This document shows, one piece after another, positions 45,536 through 57,600 of a stretch of 64,000 bases of DNA. The position numbers were made by a program, and so were the translations under genes. Numbering within the stretch: position 1 is the stretch's first letter; each line of letters starts with the position of its first letter. The stretch is taken from NCBI RefSeq assembly GCF_009389715.1, contig NC_052397.1, forward strand, positions 16,502,129-16,566,128. The letters are read 5' to 3'. Source of the DNA: Phoenix dactylifera. Lineage: Eukaryota; Streptophyta; Magnoliopsida; Arecales; Arecaceae. The notes beneath the pieces were generated by a model. It was not told where the DNA came from. It saw nothing but the letters and a program-made list of their open reading frames with translations, and made no database searches.

Positions 45536-46590
45536 AGGAAAATAGAATAACGAAGAGCATCTTCCATTGGTTTGAGAAGACACAAGTCTTGTGCTATGAG
45601 TAGATAGAACTTTTCATTCTTCTGATTGTTCTTTAATCCAAGGAACCCTTGAGAGCAAGAACATGAACAACGATTCACTCCAAAGTTTTCTTTCTTGTCT
45701 TCGTGAGATATACACTTTTTTTATTCCCTTTTTTTTCTTCTTCTTCATTCAATGAGATTCAAACAAATTTATAGTATTCTAATCTAATGCTCTTCTCAAG
45801 CACGTGCAACACACACACACACACACACACACAAGAAAAGAAAAAATAGGATGCTTATTATTCACAAATAAAGAACGTAATTAGTCTAAGAATACTCAAA
45901 ATACAAGAAACAAGTTTAAAAAGAGCAGAAATTTTTCCACTTGATTGCATTCTAATTTATTCACAAACAAAAAGCGTAATTAGTTCTGCAAGTTCCAACT
46001 TAGGTTACTTATTGGAGCTCAAATGTAATCAATATGGTTCTCCAGCAATGTTCTAGATTGTAACAACATTTTCGTATGCAAAAGACTTCAAATTACTATC
46101 CAACTCTATCTATTAAGCATTCGTTTGGTTCGTGGAAAAAAAAAAGTATGGTCAATAAATAAATAAAAAATACTTTTTATTTGGTTGTAAAAGAAATAAA
46201 AAAAATAGCATTTCTTTGTGAATAAGATTCAATTTTTCATTAAAAAAAATTATGAAGAACATAAAAAAGCTATTTTTCCAACCATTAGAAATTAGAGTTT
46301 TTTTTTCAAATTTATTTTTAAGCCCACTTTACCATGTGATATTTTTTTTGATCAACCAAATGCTATAATTTTTTTTTTTTTTAGTTTTTCTTTCTGCAAA
46401 CCCAAAAAAAAAGAAGTCGTCTAAATGCATGCGGTATATTTGGTTTTTGGTTCATGCTTGAGACCCCGCAAAGGACGGATTTATAAATCAGCAGTTTTTA
46501 AGTATCTCCACGATAATATCATCGCGCTCTTTTTAACCGTCCCATTTCCACCTTCCTTCTCTTCCCCGAGAGCTGTCACAGAACAGGAAG
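44900..46590. other. AT-rich spacer with microsatellites
   Basis: GA tract at about 45503-45533, CA tract at about 45810-45833, and several A/T runs near 46135-46400. No gene is supported. Confidence 0.6.
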
Positions 46591-46599
46591 AGCGAGTAA

Positions 46600-46950
46600 A
46601 AGGGTATGGTTTTCCTCCGCCTCCAAGCTCCGCTACTACCCCTGCCCTCGACGATGGCCGATAGGACCAATGCCGCTTTCCGCCGCTCCTCGCCGTGGAC
46701 ACGTATCCGCCGCCGCCTCCGCCTCCGCCTCCGATCGCCAAAGGTTCCGCCCCTCTTACCCCAGTCTCGGATCCGGCCTTCCCCTATTCCTCCACGCCAG
46801 TAGTTTTGTGTACCCTAACTCCCTCTTCGATTTCTCTCGTCGCGGTTCTACTGTGCTTCCCCTTCTTTTTCATCCTAGGTTTTGGAGACCGTACGTGTTG
46901 CCGAGGTTTCTTCTGGACGATCTCTACCTTTTTCTAGGGTTTAGTTTATT
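46600..46950 (+). other. GC-rich block, possible first exon of an untraced gene
   Basis: After a long AT-rich stretch, CT-rich leader-like sequence (about 46540-46580) is followed by a GC-rich block with ATGs at 46606 and 46653 and a CCGCCGCCTCCG repeat. This resembles the promoter-near first exon of a monocot gene on +. All frames end within 100-130 codons and none matches a known protein. No downstream exon could be linked, and a LINE lies just downstream. It may be a non-coding leader, a lncRNA start or a dead gene end. Confidence 0.3.
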
Positions 46951-47366
46951 GCTATCATACGTCACATTATTTCAATAGGTTCTTCTATCTCGAGGTTTTG
47001 AAAATTTGGTTTCTGTTTCGGATTTCTGCGGACTTTAATTATTTCATGTGATCGGTGAGACATCGTGGTTGAAAATTTGAATTTTTCTCATTCCGAAATT
47101 ATGAAGCTGGCTAATAAATTTTGTCCCTGCCCATGTATATAGTGGTCGTAGCATTATAAGAAGCCAAAACATCTATCACGTGTAGGACGAAAATATGATC
47201 TAAAATATAAGATTAGCGATGCAACTACGCCCCCTCGAGCAATCTCTATTGCCGCATCGAGTGCAATTATAGGGTTGGTTTTGATCTATGTGGCTTTTCA
47301 GGAAAGCAGGAGACTCATGTTGTGAATTACTTGTAGAATATAGAACCATAGCAAAGCAGCAGCATG

Positions 47367-48424
47367 CGGGTGGTTGGATATGGAAGCTACGGATTCATCC
47401 CCGAGTGACACTTTTCATTTGAAAGATGGCTTGAGGATACCTTCCGACCAGAAGTTTACTGGTCCGGCGCGGTATGCAAGTCCCTCAGTATTGTGAGGCA
47501 TGTGGTGATACTGAGGAGACCATCGAGCATGTTCTTCTGCAGTGCCTCAGGGCCTATGAGATATGGCAGAGGTCATCGGCCCCACTACCAGACTCGGTGG
47601 GCTCAGCATAGGACCTGATGCAGCTTTTGAGAGATTCCATAAGGAGTCCTAGATCTGTTGAAGATAGGATCTTCAGGGCGTACCTGTCCACCATATATGT
47701 CTGGATAGGAATGATGGAATTTTCGAGGGGAGGCGGTCGCCTCCGTGGATGGTGGTAGACAGAGCGGCGCATCACGCGGGGAGGTTATTGCGGCTATCGT
47801 TGTGATTTCTTCTGTGATAGCCAAGGACACCTGGGGTACTCACGCTGTTTCAGCGCCCCGTTTTTGCCCTTGTTTCTTGGGTACCCCCATCCCTTAGCTA
47901 TCTCAAAGTAAATTTTGACGGAAGCAGGTCAGCGGATGGCGTGACTGGAGAGATTAGCTTTGTGATCAGAGACCACTATGGTAGGATGCTTGTTGCAGGT
48001 GGGCGCCGGACACCTGGGTTCACTGTTGTTGGGGCAGAGCTGCGAGCTGCCTGGGAGGAGTTATCCTATGCCAGGCAGGTGCTTTGTGTGGAGCAGGTGC
48101 ACCTTGAGGGGGACTCAGCGGTGGTAATCGACTGGATCCGGGGGTGGACAGGCATGGCGATGGTCACCCCCTTATCCGAGAAACACGCAGGATGGCTCAG
48201 TCAATGGGCGGTTTTCAGGCTGTTCATGTGTTTAGGGAGGCGAACAGGGCTGCATACTGGGTCGCCTTCTATGTCGCTCGGCACTCCGGGGATTTTTTTT
48301 GGACTTTCGGATTAGATGTTCCTTTTGCTTTGTTGTCTTTACTTTCTCGTGACTTAGATGGGTGTACTCAAATTAGACTTATATGAATGAGTAGCCGTTC
48401 TTACCAAAAAAAAAAAAAAAAAAA
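47367..48424 (+). mobile_element. 5'-truncated L1-type LINE with poly-A tail and target duplication
   Basis: The + strand encodes the end of a LINE ORF2. First comes the zinc-knuckle region (EHVLLQCLRAYEIWQRS, near 47528), then an RNase H-like domain (ELRAAWEELSYARQVL, HLEGDSAVVIDWIRG, VHVFREANRAAYWVAFYVA), the closing DLDGCTQIRLI, and an A run at 48403-48424. The frame is shifted more than once. AGCAGCATG occurs at 47358-47366 and directly after the tail at 48425-48433, a target-site duplication expected for LINE insertion. The reverse transcriptase part is absent. Confidence 0.85.
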
Positions 48425-48433
48425 AGCAGCATG

Positions 48434-49831
48434 GCTGTGAAAGAGTGGTAGCCTCCTAAAAAAATACTTAGATAAATTGCCTTAAAACTGTTGAGGATTA
48501 GGAGCTTAGAGGGCAAATATTGTACATACATTTGTCTGAATAACCATCTGTAAATGCTTCCACGCCCCCCCTCTTCTTTCAAAATCTTTATAGGTTTCAT
48601 CTCATCTTGTGCCCTCTGTAGAATGTAGTTTCAGTAACAATGAGCTTCCAGCTCGAGCGGTTTTGTTGAATTAGTTTTCAGTAGTCCTTTTACAATGTTT
48701 GCTTACAAATTTTCCAGCAATAGTAAAAGAGCTGGGGGGTGAGAAACCAATGATCCCTCTTGTTTGGTGCTATCCTGGTGTCGTTTTTTTTTTCTTATCC
48801 AGTTTACTCCATGCTTAGTGCTATTTATTTTCAAAGTTCAAACTTTGTAGCCCAATGCACAATAAGATCATTGCCACAGCTTCCTGCAGCAGCTTTATGA
48901 GAGCCAGTTCCTATGCTAGATTCCGGTCTAGTGGCAAATTGATCCTAAATTGCATGCCAGTTGGCCAGCTGCGATGGAGGTTGGACAATGCTGACACAGG
49001 TGGCTAACAATTCAATCAGGACTTCTACAGCAACCTCAAGTATTTGAACTTGGGTAATTAACTTCAAATGAGCCTTCCTCCCTTTATTTCAGAAAGAAGA
49101 TTCTTGACAAATTCTATTGCCTTGATTTCCTCTTAGGGATTATTTCATGTTCGACATTGCAAAATACACTGTGTAATATACTACATAATGTTTCTGTGAC
49201 ATGAACAGCGAGCATAAGCAAAAGGAAATGCAAGGTTTCCAATAGTGAATGTGCTAGCTAGGGAATGGGAACTCTGAGACTGAACCCAAAACTTAATAGC
49301 TTTCGAGATGTATGTAATTGAAGATTTTATAGGATTTCAGCCTGATATTTGAGAATTCTAAACTTGACAGGCGAATGAAAATTAAGGGTGGATTATCGGA
49401 CCAATTTTCTTTTGTTTTATTGAACTCCGTTAGAACTATTGGAACTTGCTGATTGTCAAATTAAATTTTATTTTAATTGGTGGTGCTTAATATGATACTC
49501 ATTAAGTGATTGGTGAAAACCGTATGCTTGTGCTTAAGGAGTAACCATTCTCAAGTTGGTAAATCTCAGTCTAGACGCATTTTCTGCATCATGTTGTATT
49601 TATTAGTTATTACACAACTTATTTCATATTGAATGTGATATTGAAACTCTGGTTTGTTTGGGAAATCAAATAAGATTGGGCTAGATTTTTCTCTTGGATT
49701 TATGGAGTGGGCAATCTAGTTAGATAGAGCCTATATAGACAAATACCCTCCTCAACCCAAATCTCATGAGCGTTTTTTTTTTTCATGCAATCATAGAGGT
49801 CTACAGATAGCATTTAGACAAAGATTAAGAT
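48434..49831. other. Spacer downstream of the LINE
   Basis: No supported gene. A 50-codon open stretch near 48857-49006 on + (MHNKIIATASCSSFMRASS) is isolated and unrecognised. Confidence 0.45.
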
Positions 49832-50050
49832 GGGCCTTTGGAAGAATATGGGCAGAGAAGATCAGTAGGCTCATTTGCTGTAGGAACTTTAGACTAAATT
49901 TTGACGGGCCTTTGGAAGAATATCGGCAGAGAAGATCAGTAGGCTTATTTTCTGTAGGAACTTTAGACTAAGATTTTGACGGGCCTTTGGAAGAATATCG
50001 GCAGAGAAGATCAGTAGGCTTATTTTCTATAGAAAATTCAGTCTAATCCT
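49832..50050 (+). repeat. Three-copy tandem repeat, period 74-75 bp
   Basis: GGGCCTTTGGAAGAATAT starts copies at 49832, 49906 and 49981, each followed by GGCAGAGAAGATCAGTAGGC and a GGAACTTTAGACTAA-like stretch. Copies 2 and 3 are nearly identical over their first half. The third copy diverges toward its end. Confidence 0.9.
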
Positions 50051-51121
50051 GCTCCATTTTCCAAACAAGTTTTTAATCATCAAGATATCCTATAGGTCTT
50101 GTCAATAATTTTATGTCTTGATATGGGTCAGATCCAAACCATAGCCGATGGAGAGTTTGAATTTGTTATATTAAAGAGAAGATTGTACCATTCTCACTAA
50201 AGAAAACTTATTTCATATTGAATTTTGTATTATGACTACACAACTGTGTAGCAAAATATGTCAGAGCAAATTATGCACAAGTAGCAAAATTTCATCTCGT
50301 ACGGTAATGATAATTTGGAATATCCCAACCCTATCTAAATTCTAAGTTCTAACATACGAACACCAGGATTTAGTTTTCTTCAATGATAATTTATTTGTTC
50401 TATTGACTATTCCAAAACCTCAGCTGATTCAAAATGAGGCATCAAAATAACAGTGAAGACAGTAATCCAAAATTAGTTTCTTATTCAGACACATGTATTT
50501 TAATATTTAATATAAAAAAAGAAAGCTTATTCCAGAAAGCCAATACACTTGTGTTAAGTTTGGGAATATAGTAATCAAGCAATCAAGATCTAAAATTAGG
50601 TCAGATCAAATTATACAGGAGTAAGACTTTTATTCTTATAATCTGATAATTTCGTACTTATTATAAGGATACAGGGATTTGCTTTTATTCAATGATAAAA
50701 AGTGCTTATTGTTAGAAGTCCATTTTCTTGTTTTTGAAATCGAAACCAAAATTCCATAAATGTCGATTAGATGCGGGTCAAGAAATCGATTACTTAAAAT
50801 TTGAAGAAGAAATAAAGTCGGTATTACTATTAAAATTGGGACGCTAACCAAGACACACATGACATATATCTCGCTATCACATGAAATTAACTGCAAAATT
50901 AGCAATAAAATGACAGTAAGCTCAAATCTCTTGTTATTATTATTATGCACAAGAATTCACATCAATTACTGCCAAGGGTCTTCAGAAGTAGTTCATTTAA
51001 CGATCAGACTAATGACAGTAAACTCAAAACTACGCTGCAAGACCTGAAAAGGGAGATGGGAAAAGAGTAGGAGGGAGGAACCGGGAATGAAACGGAGGGA
51101 GGGAGACGTAAATGACGTCAG
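50051..51121. other. AT-rich spacer and 3' flank of the next gene
   Basis: No gene or element recognised. The last 100 bases before 51122 are probably 3' UTR of the minus-strand gene. Confidence 0.5.
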
Positions 51122-52129
51122 TCAGCATGAGACGGGCTCCAGGACATGCGCCACGTACTCCTCCTCGTCCGGCCTCGGCGCCGGCCCGTCGAACCGGAGC
51201 TCCCTTACCCACCGGCTCCCCAGGTCTACCGCCACCAACCGCCCGTCCACCCACAGCACCACCTCGAGATTCGCGCTCTGGAATCTCAGCGGCCGCGGCG
51301 CCTCGCGGCACACAATCGGCTCCCCGCCCTCCCACTTGTCCCCGCCGTCCGCACCCGCCGCCACAGCGAACAGCCCAAGAAGGGTCCACCGGTCCGATGG
51401 CCCCAGGGCGTGGATCTCCACGGCGGACTCCGTCACGCGCGCGCAGCATAGCCGCCCGCCGCCGGCCTCCCCGAGCTGCCAGTCGTCGCCGCACCCGGGG
51501 GGCGCCGGGACGATCCGGGCAGCGCCGGCGGCCGGATCGTAGGCGAGTACCGCCGTCGAGGCCGTCCTCCAGCAGGCCATGCCGGCGGCCGAGACGCCGG
51601 AGCCGGGGACGATCGGGTCGGCGGGGAAAGGCGCCGGGTCGGACCGCCATTCGCCAGTCGCGGAGGAGAAGGTGTCGAAACGGTAGGCGGTGGCGCCGCC
51701 GGTGCCTGACTCGAGGAGGCAGACGAGGTGGAAGAGGGAAGGGGAATCGGGCCGGGAGACGAGGACGAGGGCAGGAGAAGAGAGAAAGGGGTGGGGGCGG
51801 GGAGGGCGGGGAATTGGGGTCCAGCGCGCGGTGGCGGGGTTGCAGATGTAGTAGGAGGACCAGGCGCCGCGGCAGAGGACGAGGCCGTGGGAGGAGGAGC
51901 CGACGGAGACAGCGGGGGGTAGGAAGGAGAGGGCCGGATCGGGGAGATCGCGGGGGCAGTGGCCGAATGGAGCGTAGGCGGGGCGTCGGGCGGCAGTGGA
52001 GACGGCGTGAAAGAAGACGCCGGCGACGGCCCCCTCGTCGCCATTGTCGACCACCCACTCGCCGTCGATGGCGGGGTCGTCGACATCGGCGCCGTCGGTG
52101 ATCACCCAGTCGCCGTCCTCGAACTCCAT
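51122..52129 (-). CDS. F-box-associated/kelch-like protein without a visible F-box
   Basis: A single-exon, very GC-rich gene of 335 codons. The body looks like the beta-propeller-type F-box-associated region: GSSSHGLVLCRGAWSSYYIC followed by NPATARWTPIPRPP, then FDTFSSATGEWRSDPAPFP, GMACWRTASTAVLAYDP, and VLWVDGRLVAVDLGSRWVRE near the end. Plant proteins of this type are usually SCF ubiquitin-ligase adaptors that bind substrate with this domain. Here the first 40 residues are acidic (MEFEDGDWVITDGADVDD) and show no F-box, so it may not join an SCF complex. The start at 52129 lies about 100 bases after a TATA box. An upstream in-frame ATG at 52414 precedes that TATA box and is unlikely. Confidence 0.75.
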   Translation of the reverse strand: MEFEDGDWVITDGADVDDPAIDGEWVVDNGDEGAVAGVFFHAVSTAARRPAYAPFGHCPRDLPDPALSFLPPAVSVGSSSHGLVLCRGAWSSYYICNPATARWTPIPRPPRPHPFLSSPALVLVSRPDSPSLFHLVCLLESGTGGATAYRFDTFSSATGEWRSDPAPFPADPIVPGSGVSAAGMACWRTASTAVLAYDPAAGAARIVPAPPGCGDDWQLGEAGGGRLCCARVTESAVEIHALGPSDRWTLLGLFAVAAGADGGDKWEGGEPIVCREAPRPLRFQSANLEVVLWVDGRLVAVDLGSRWVRELRFDGPAPRPDEEEYVAHVLEPVSC

Positions 52130-52230
52130 GGCGCGCTCGATCGCTGCGGCTCTTGAAATCCTTTGTAAGAAGCAAGAAGAAAGAGGGGTGGAATTAATGT
52201 TGGAGGGGGAGTTATTTTCCTTTCGGGGGC

Positions 52231-52238
52231 TTTTTATA
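52231..52238 (-). promoter_or_regulatory. TATA box of the F-box-associated gene
   Basis: TATAAAAA on the gene strand, about 102 bases upstream of the chosen ATG, in an otherwise GC-moderate leader. Spacing fits a short 5' UTR of about 70 bases. Confidence 0.6.
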
Positions 52239-54285
52239 GGGTAGTTTTCGGTACGAGGACGAGGACCGAGGAGGGCGCCCTCATTCATCAGAGCACAGTG
52301 GATGGGGTTGATCGGACGGCTGGGATATGGGGAGAAGAAGCCGACACACGAAACTTCGTTGAAATGTTTTGAGATGCGTGTCCAGTGCACAGCTGCGCTT
52401 GCATCACCATTCATCCTGGAAACACGAATGTCGAAGTTAGCTATGGTCAGAAAGCAACATGTAGAAACCAGGGAACGTTGAAAACTTGATTCTATTTTAT
52501 TCTTCGCTTTTTGGATATTTTTAGGTAAGGGTAAGCAAAGTTTTTTTTTTTTTTCAAAAAATATCCAGGATTCTGAATCTTAGATTCTTTGCGAGGGCAA
52601 GCCTTTAGCAACATGAAAAAAGGTTATACCTTATAAGCTGCTCCGAAATACAAATATAGAAGCAATTCAAACCTCCACTTCCTTGGATTTTGGATTCAAT
52701 GCGGATAGAAAGGTGCATGCCTCTAGGCTCTGTAGTTTGAAGTATTTTTTGTTGGTGGATTGAAGATCTTTGTTGTTTTATCCTCTCCCGCCCTTACATG
52801 CCCTGATCTATCCAAATTTGCTCCATTTAATTCGACAAATCTTTGTAATAACGATGCTTAGATTGCATGTCGATAACTATGTACAACGACAATTTTGCTA
52901 ATTATGGTGCAGTAGACTTGGGCACCCTTTCAATTGGTCCATCTCAGGAGCCAGAGATTCATTCATAGCCGATTCCACACCACGTAGCCTATTTGGGGAC
53001 TTCATGAGATGCCGTCCCCCAGCTTCAACTCGCATCAGAAGGAAACAAGCCCACCCTACAACGGCAGATCCCACTGGATGTGGCTCTTCTGCCATTCATG
53101 CACTGGTGCACATTAAAATGGTGCAGCATCACCTCATGCATCGTTTACATTTAAAACACAATGATTTTAAATATCGGACAACGAATCGGCAAGCTATCCG
53201 ATTTCTGAATTGACCGGCCGATCCATTTAGTGATGCAAAACTTGTGGGAGAAGGAGAGAGACTCAAGGACGGTGTTGAGGGAGGTCGTCAAGGCAGGCGA
53301 TGCCGCTCTAGACGTTCAGAGCCTTTGTGTCTTCGGTGGAGATGCTGCTGTGGGTGAAGTATTGAAATTTCTTATAAGATAGGTTTCTATTGATTATGGA
53401 CTGGTTTTAATTCGATTTTTTTATAACATAATGCGGGTTAAATTATCTTCTGAATGAATGTTTAAGGTGCCCATAATTATTTTGTGACCATATCGTTATT
53501 TTGGACCCTATTTTTTTAGTCATATGGTGTGGTGAGATGAATCTATTAGTACTACTAACTAGGTTAGGTCCTCACTCCACTCTATAGAGAAAATCTAGGA
53601 TATCAACGTCTTTACATTCCAAGGAGTACCTATTCCGTTGAGGAGACAAGCATCAAAGAGGAGAAGGAGAGGAAGATCTACCCCGCTCTTGTAATTTTTT
53701 CTTCTGCAGGATATTGCTGCAGCAATCATCAAGGGTTGCCATGGCTCTCAAGGTGCTCTTCGATCTTTCCTATTTTGATTTATAGTATTTTATATTTTAA
53801 TCACTTGCATGGTGTCCATGAAAATCTCATATGAAGTTGATATGTTCCAGCTGGACCTCCACGAAGTCGTCGTAGAGCTACGTCAAGAGAGGCTAGCTCC
53901 TCGTCGCCAATATAGGACCAGACATTGCTTTCCTCCTCGTAGGTGGTCAAGGGCTTGATAGTAGCAGTGGGAGGGAGTTGGAAGAGGGCCGGCTGCAGGG
54001 GCAAGGGGAATAAGGGGAGAGGGGGTCGAAAGAGAGGATAGTGCAGAGTAGAGTAGAGGCAGAGGGGAGGGGAGGGGTCAAGCTCAAAATCCTCATAGTG
54101 CTCAAAGTGGAGCCAGGCAAAGAGGACGAGGCAGTGATAGACATGGAGGGCATGGAGACGGGCAGAGCATGGGGTTTGCCCTATAAGAACTGTACTAGAC
54201 CAGCCAGTTTAACTGGTTCGTCCTGTTCTCTCTAGTTTTGACCAAGCTTTGACCAATTTTAAAATATCTCTCTATTTTTTATTTT
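52239..54285. other. Spacer
   Basis: It holds the remaining promoter of the F-box-associated gene and then AT-rich sequence with a T run at about 52541. Short frames at 52898-53215 and 53801-54235 show no domain I know. They may be transposon debris. Confidence 0.4.
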
Positions 54286-54655
54286 TTTGGTCAGACAGCA
54301 TTGCATTTCAAACAAATCTAACGTGAGTACAAGCTGCCAGATCAGTAAACAATACAAAGGGTGTGGAATGTATACCAAGCTCATCCAAATAGCCTCCTCG
54401 GAGTTCCGAGCTACATATATAGGAGGCGACCCGGTTTGCTGCATTATTCGTCTTCCAATACATGTGAGGTATCTGGAAGGAGATGAACTTCCGCACCAAT
54501 CTGTGTATTTCGTATCAGCGGATGACCATCCTCATACCTATCCACTTTTCGGATCCAATCAATCACCATAGAAGAGTCATCCTCAAGCAATATGCTAGCA
54601 GCCCCTAGCGTGCGTCTCGCATAAGATATTCTTCGAACCAAACTGAACTGGCGAT
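54286..54655 (-). mobile_element. LINE 3'-end remnant (RNase H-like domain)
   Basis: The minus strand reads VRRISYARRTLGAASILLED, then DSSMVIDWIRKVDRYEDGHP and, after a frame change, HMYWKTNNAANRVASYI, ending LAACTHVRFV before an A-rich stretch (T-rich on +, about 54276-54291). This order matches the LINE at 47.4-48.4 kb. It is truncated at its 5' side and has at least one frame shift. Confidence 0.75.
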
Positions 54656-57600
54656 CGATTCTTAGTTAAACCGGTCGAACGGCCGATCTTGGCCGATTTT
54701 AAAAATATTAGTAAAATATTCCAGTAAACCCATCTAGCACGAGCCAACACACATTAATTAACTGGGTCCCTCTACACTACTCTAATACACCTTGCTTGTC
54801 TTATTGCTGTAAAATTCATGGTCATATAGATCAATGCTAGTAGGTTTCTCAAATTGAGATTTTGGGCCTAGTTAGACCCATAACGAGTTTGCCCGAGTTA
54901 GCCTCTACAAGGGCCTAGATAGTCTTTGTGATGCTCGGGATCATCTACTCAAGGCTGGCCGCTAGAGTTTCTCTTGATTCTTCGAGGATGCACCGAGATG
55001 GTCGTCTCATGGGTCCGCCAAATAAATCGGTGCTTCGTGATTGCCACGGCTGGGAAACGATAAGGCGGTTCCGAGCATTTTCCATCATATCAGGAGCAAA
55101 AACTTGCGATTTATCATGTACTGGTATATCAAAAGTAAGATGTTGTGATTTCTTTTATTCTTTTTTGAATAATCAAGTTTGTAATGCTATTTACTATCAT
55201 ATTTTGAGGGTAGGTTAATCTACTCTATCAATCCCTCTAGAAAAGTGACAAATCAGCAAATATAGAAATTATATTCTAGACCATATAGCTGTGCACTATG
55301 CCAATCATCTCGTCTCCTTCATGTGGGCTCCATTTACCGTGCATTGGTCTCAATGATTGGCCTAAAGAAACTAGGCGGCATGCTTGCTGTATGCCCACAT
55401 TGGTGCATATGGTGTAGGATATAATTTTTTCAGCAGATGTGCGAAAGCCAGCTTTCTGTAGTAGGTTATTAAGTTGCAGGAAAGATTGAATAATCATATG
55501 GTAAAATTCATCTTATCTCTCACATACGAAAGAGCAGCCAATTCTATCTTTATATAAATGAGTAAGCCGACTCATGTTGGAATCTCTTGTGTGAAACCAA
55601 AACACAGTAGAATTCATCCGTGACTTCAGGAATATCTCCAATAACGGAGGAGAGATGATTTGCTTACATCTACTACTCCCTCTTTTCAAACGATCTGCAA
55701 AACCCAGGCTTAATCTCCATCAAAGGTGCCAAAGTATCGAAGCCAAATAATTCAACTAAATAGATCCACCATGATCAAATAACCAACTTGTTCAATTACA
55801 AAGTTTTCAAATATTCATTAGTATCAAAAAAAAGACTAATTAACTAACTAATAGCTCCAATGCTTGAACTCCATGCTCAATCCATCCGAAAGTGTGCATG
55901 TTGTGACTCTAAAAAAGATGTGCAACTGATGGATATGAGCTTTCCAATCAAATAAGGATCTCCAACAACCACACCAATATAAATAAAATAAATTAATGAC
56001 AAAGATAATAAGATAAATAATGCCAGATGGAATAAATATTATAAAAACTCATTCAAAATAACATATACATGTATCATCAATATCCATTTTATTAAAAGGA
56101 ATATACATCACAAATACTAACAAATTTAGCCATTATTCAACAATAATTTCATATGTCATATCATCAGTTTCTTTTATCTTAATTTCAAGTTTGATAATAA
56201 CTTATTTTCTAGCTTTGGACTAACCAAGATTGTACCCCAATCTATGAGTTATAAAATAGGTTTTCATATTCAAAACAACATATACATGTATTCCTTATAA
56301 TTCCAAGATAAATAGAACATAATTCACATAATCGTATATTCAATAGTTGATACCAACATATAATAAACATATAAATATGCTTATACCGAAAATCATATAG
56401 CAGCATATTATCTAGTGCAAAACCAAATCCATTGATACAAATCTCACGATATAAATCTAATGGTGCAAATCGGTAAATATTTATATACTAGTGATCAAGT
56501 ACAAGAATTCTTATCTCTATGATGACAGACTCGACATAGTAAGTATAGTCTCACACTATTATCTATGAACCAGGATGCTGAGTACCCTGCTCAAAACTTT
56601 CTTGTGCGGACGACTTCTCCCCTATAGAAACAAACGGTCAAACCCAATTATCAAAAGAACATCATACAGTGGACTAGCAGCTTAGACCTTCTACTAGAGT
56701 CTACTAGGTGTCCGTCACTCGGTCTCTCAAATTTCTTCTACTAATCTCTTGGATCAACTAGAGAGAGAAGCAAGAGAAAGAAGCGGGAGAGAAAAGAGAA
56801 AGAGAAAGAGAAAGAAAGAAAGATAGAGAGAGGAGAGAGAGAAAGAGAAGAGAGAGGAAACAAGAGAGCTTTGAAAGCTCTCTATCTCTTCTCAAGATAG
56901 AAGAAGGCGGGAGTCATCAAGGTGGTAGTGGCCAAGGGCAGCCCGGCCGTAGTGATGGCAACCAAGGGCGGTCTTCCACCTGTGGTATCATCGGTTATGG
57001 TGATTGGCCGATGGAAAGAAAATCAGAGAAAGAACAAGAAACAATAGATAAAGGGGGGTTTTGCTCTTCTCCTCCTTCCCTTTTCTTTTAACCCATGATC
57101 GATTATCATTCACTTGTCGTGTAGCCAAGTAGAAGTCAAGGGGCGACAATGGCTGAGAGTGCCCGACGGTGATCGGTAAAAGCAAAGGAAGGAAAGTAAA
57201 ATGGGGGATATTCTATTCCATGCCCATCCGGTAGCTCGCTAGTCTAAATCCTAGCGTCGACAACGGCTAGAAGACCAGAAAAGAAAGAGAAAGAGGCATA
57301 AAGTGGTCAACTCAGTTCGACGAGGTCTAAAAAGATGTTTTGGTGACTCTTCCGGCGGCAATCCAAGAAATATATCTACAAAAAGGGCTTGGAACTAGCG
57401 GTGATTTTTCGAGAGATCGTTGATGGAGTTTGTAGGGGGAGGAGACCCTTAAATAGATGAGATCCTAGGGTTTAGCCTAACTTTGCCTTACTCTAGGACT
57501 CTCGGAGTTCGTCGGAGTTGGGAGGGAAGAAGATTACTAATTGGAGTCTTTCTCTCCGCTAGCATATGCAAAGCATGTGAAATCCAATAGTCCCGAGCTT

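Noticed and set aside
51112-52101. Long Arg/Pro-rich frames overlapping the F-box-associated gene on both strands
   Set aside because: They are GC-driven shadows of the real gene with low-complexity composition.
56757-57500. LTR-like or gene-like stretch after the purine tract
   Set aside because: No terminal repeats, primer-binding site or reading frame could be defined.
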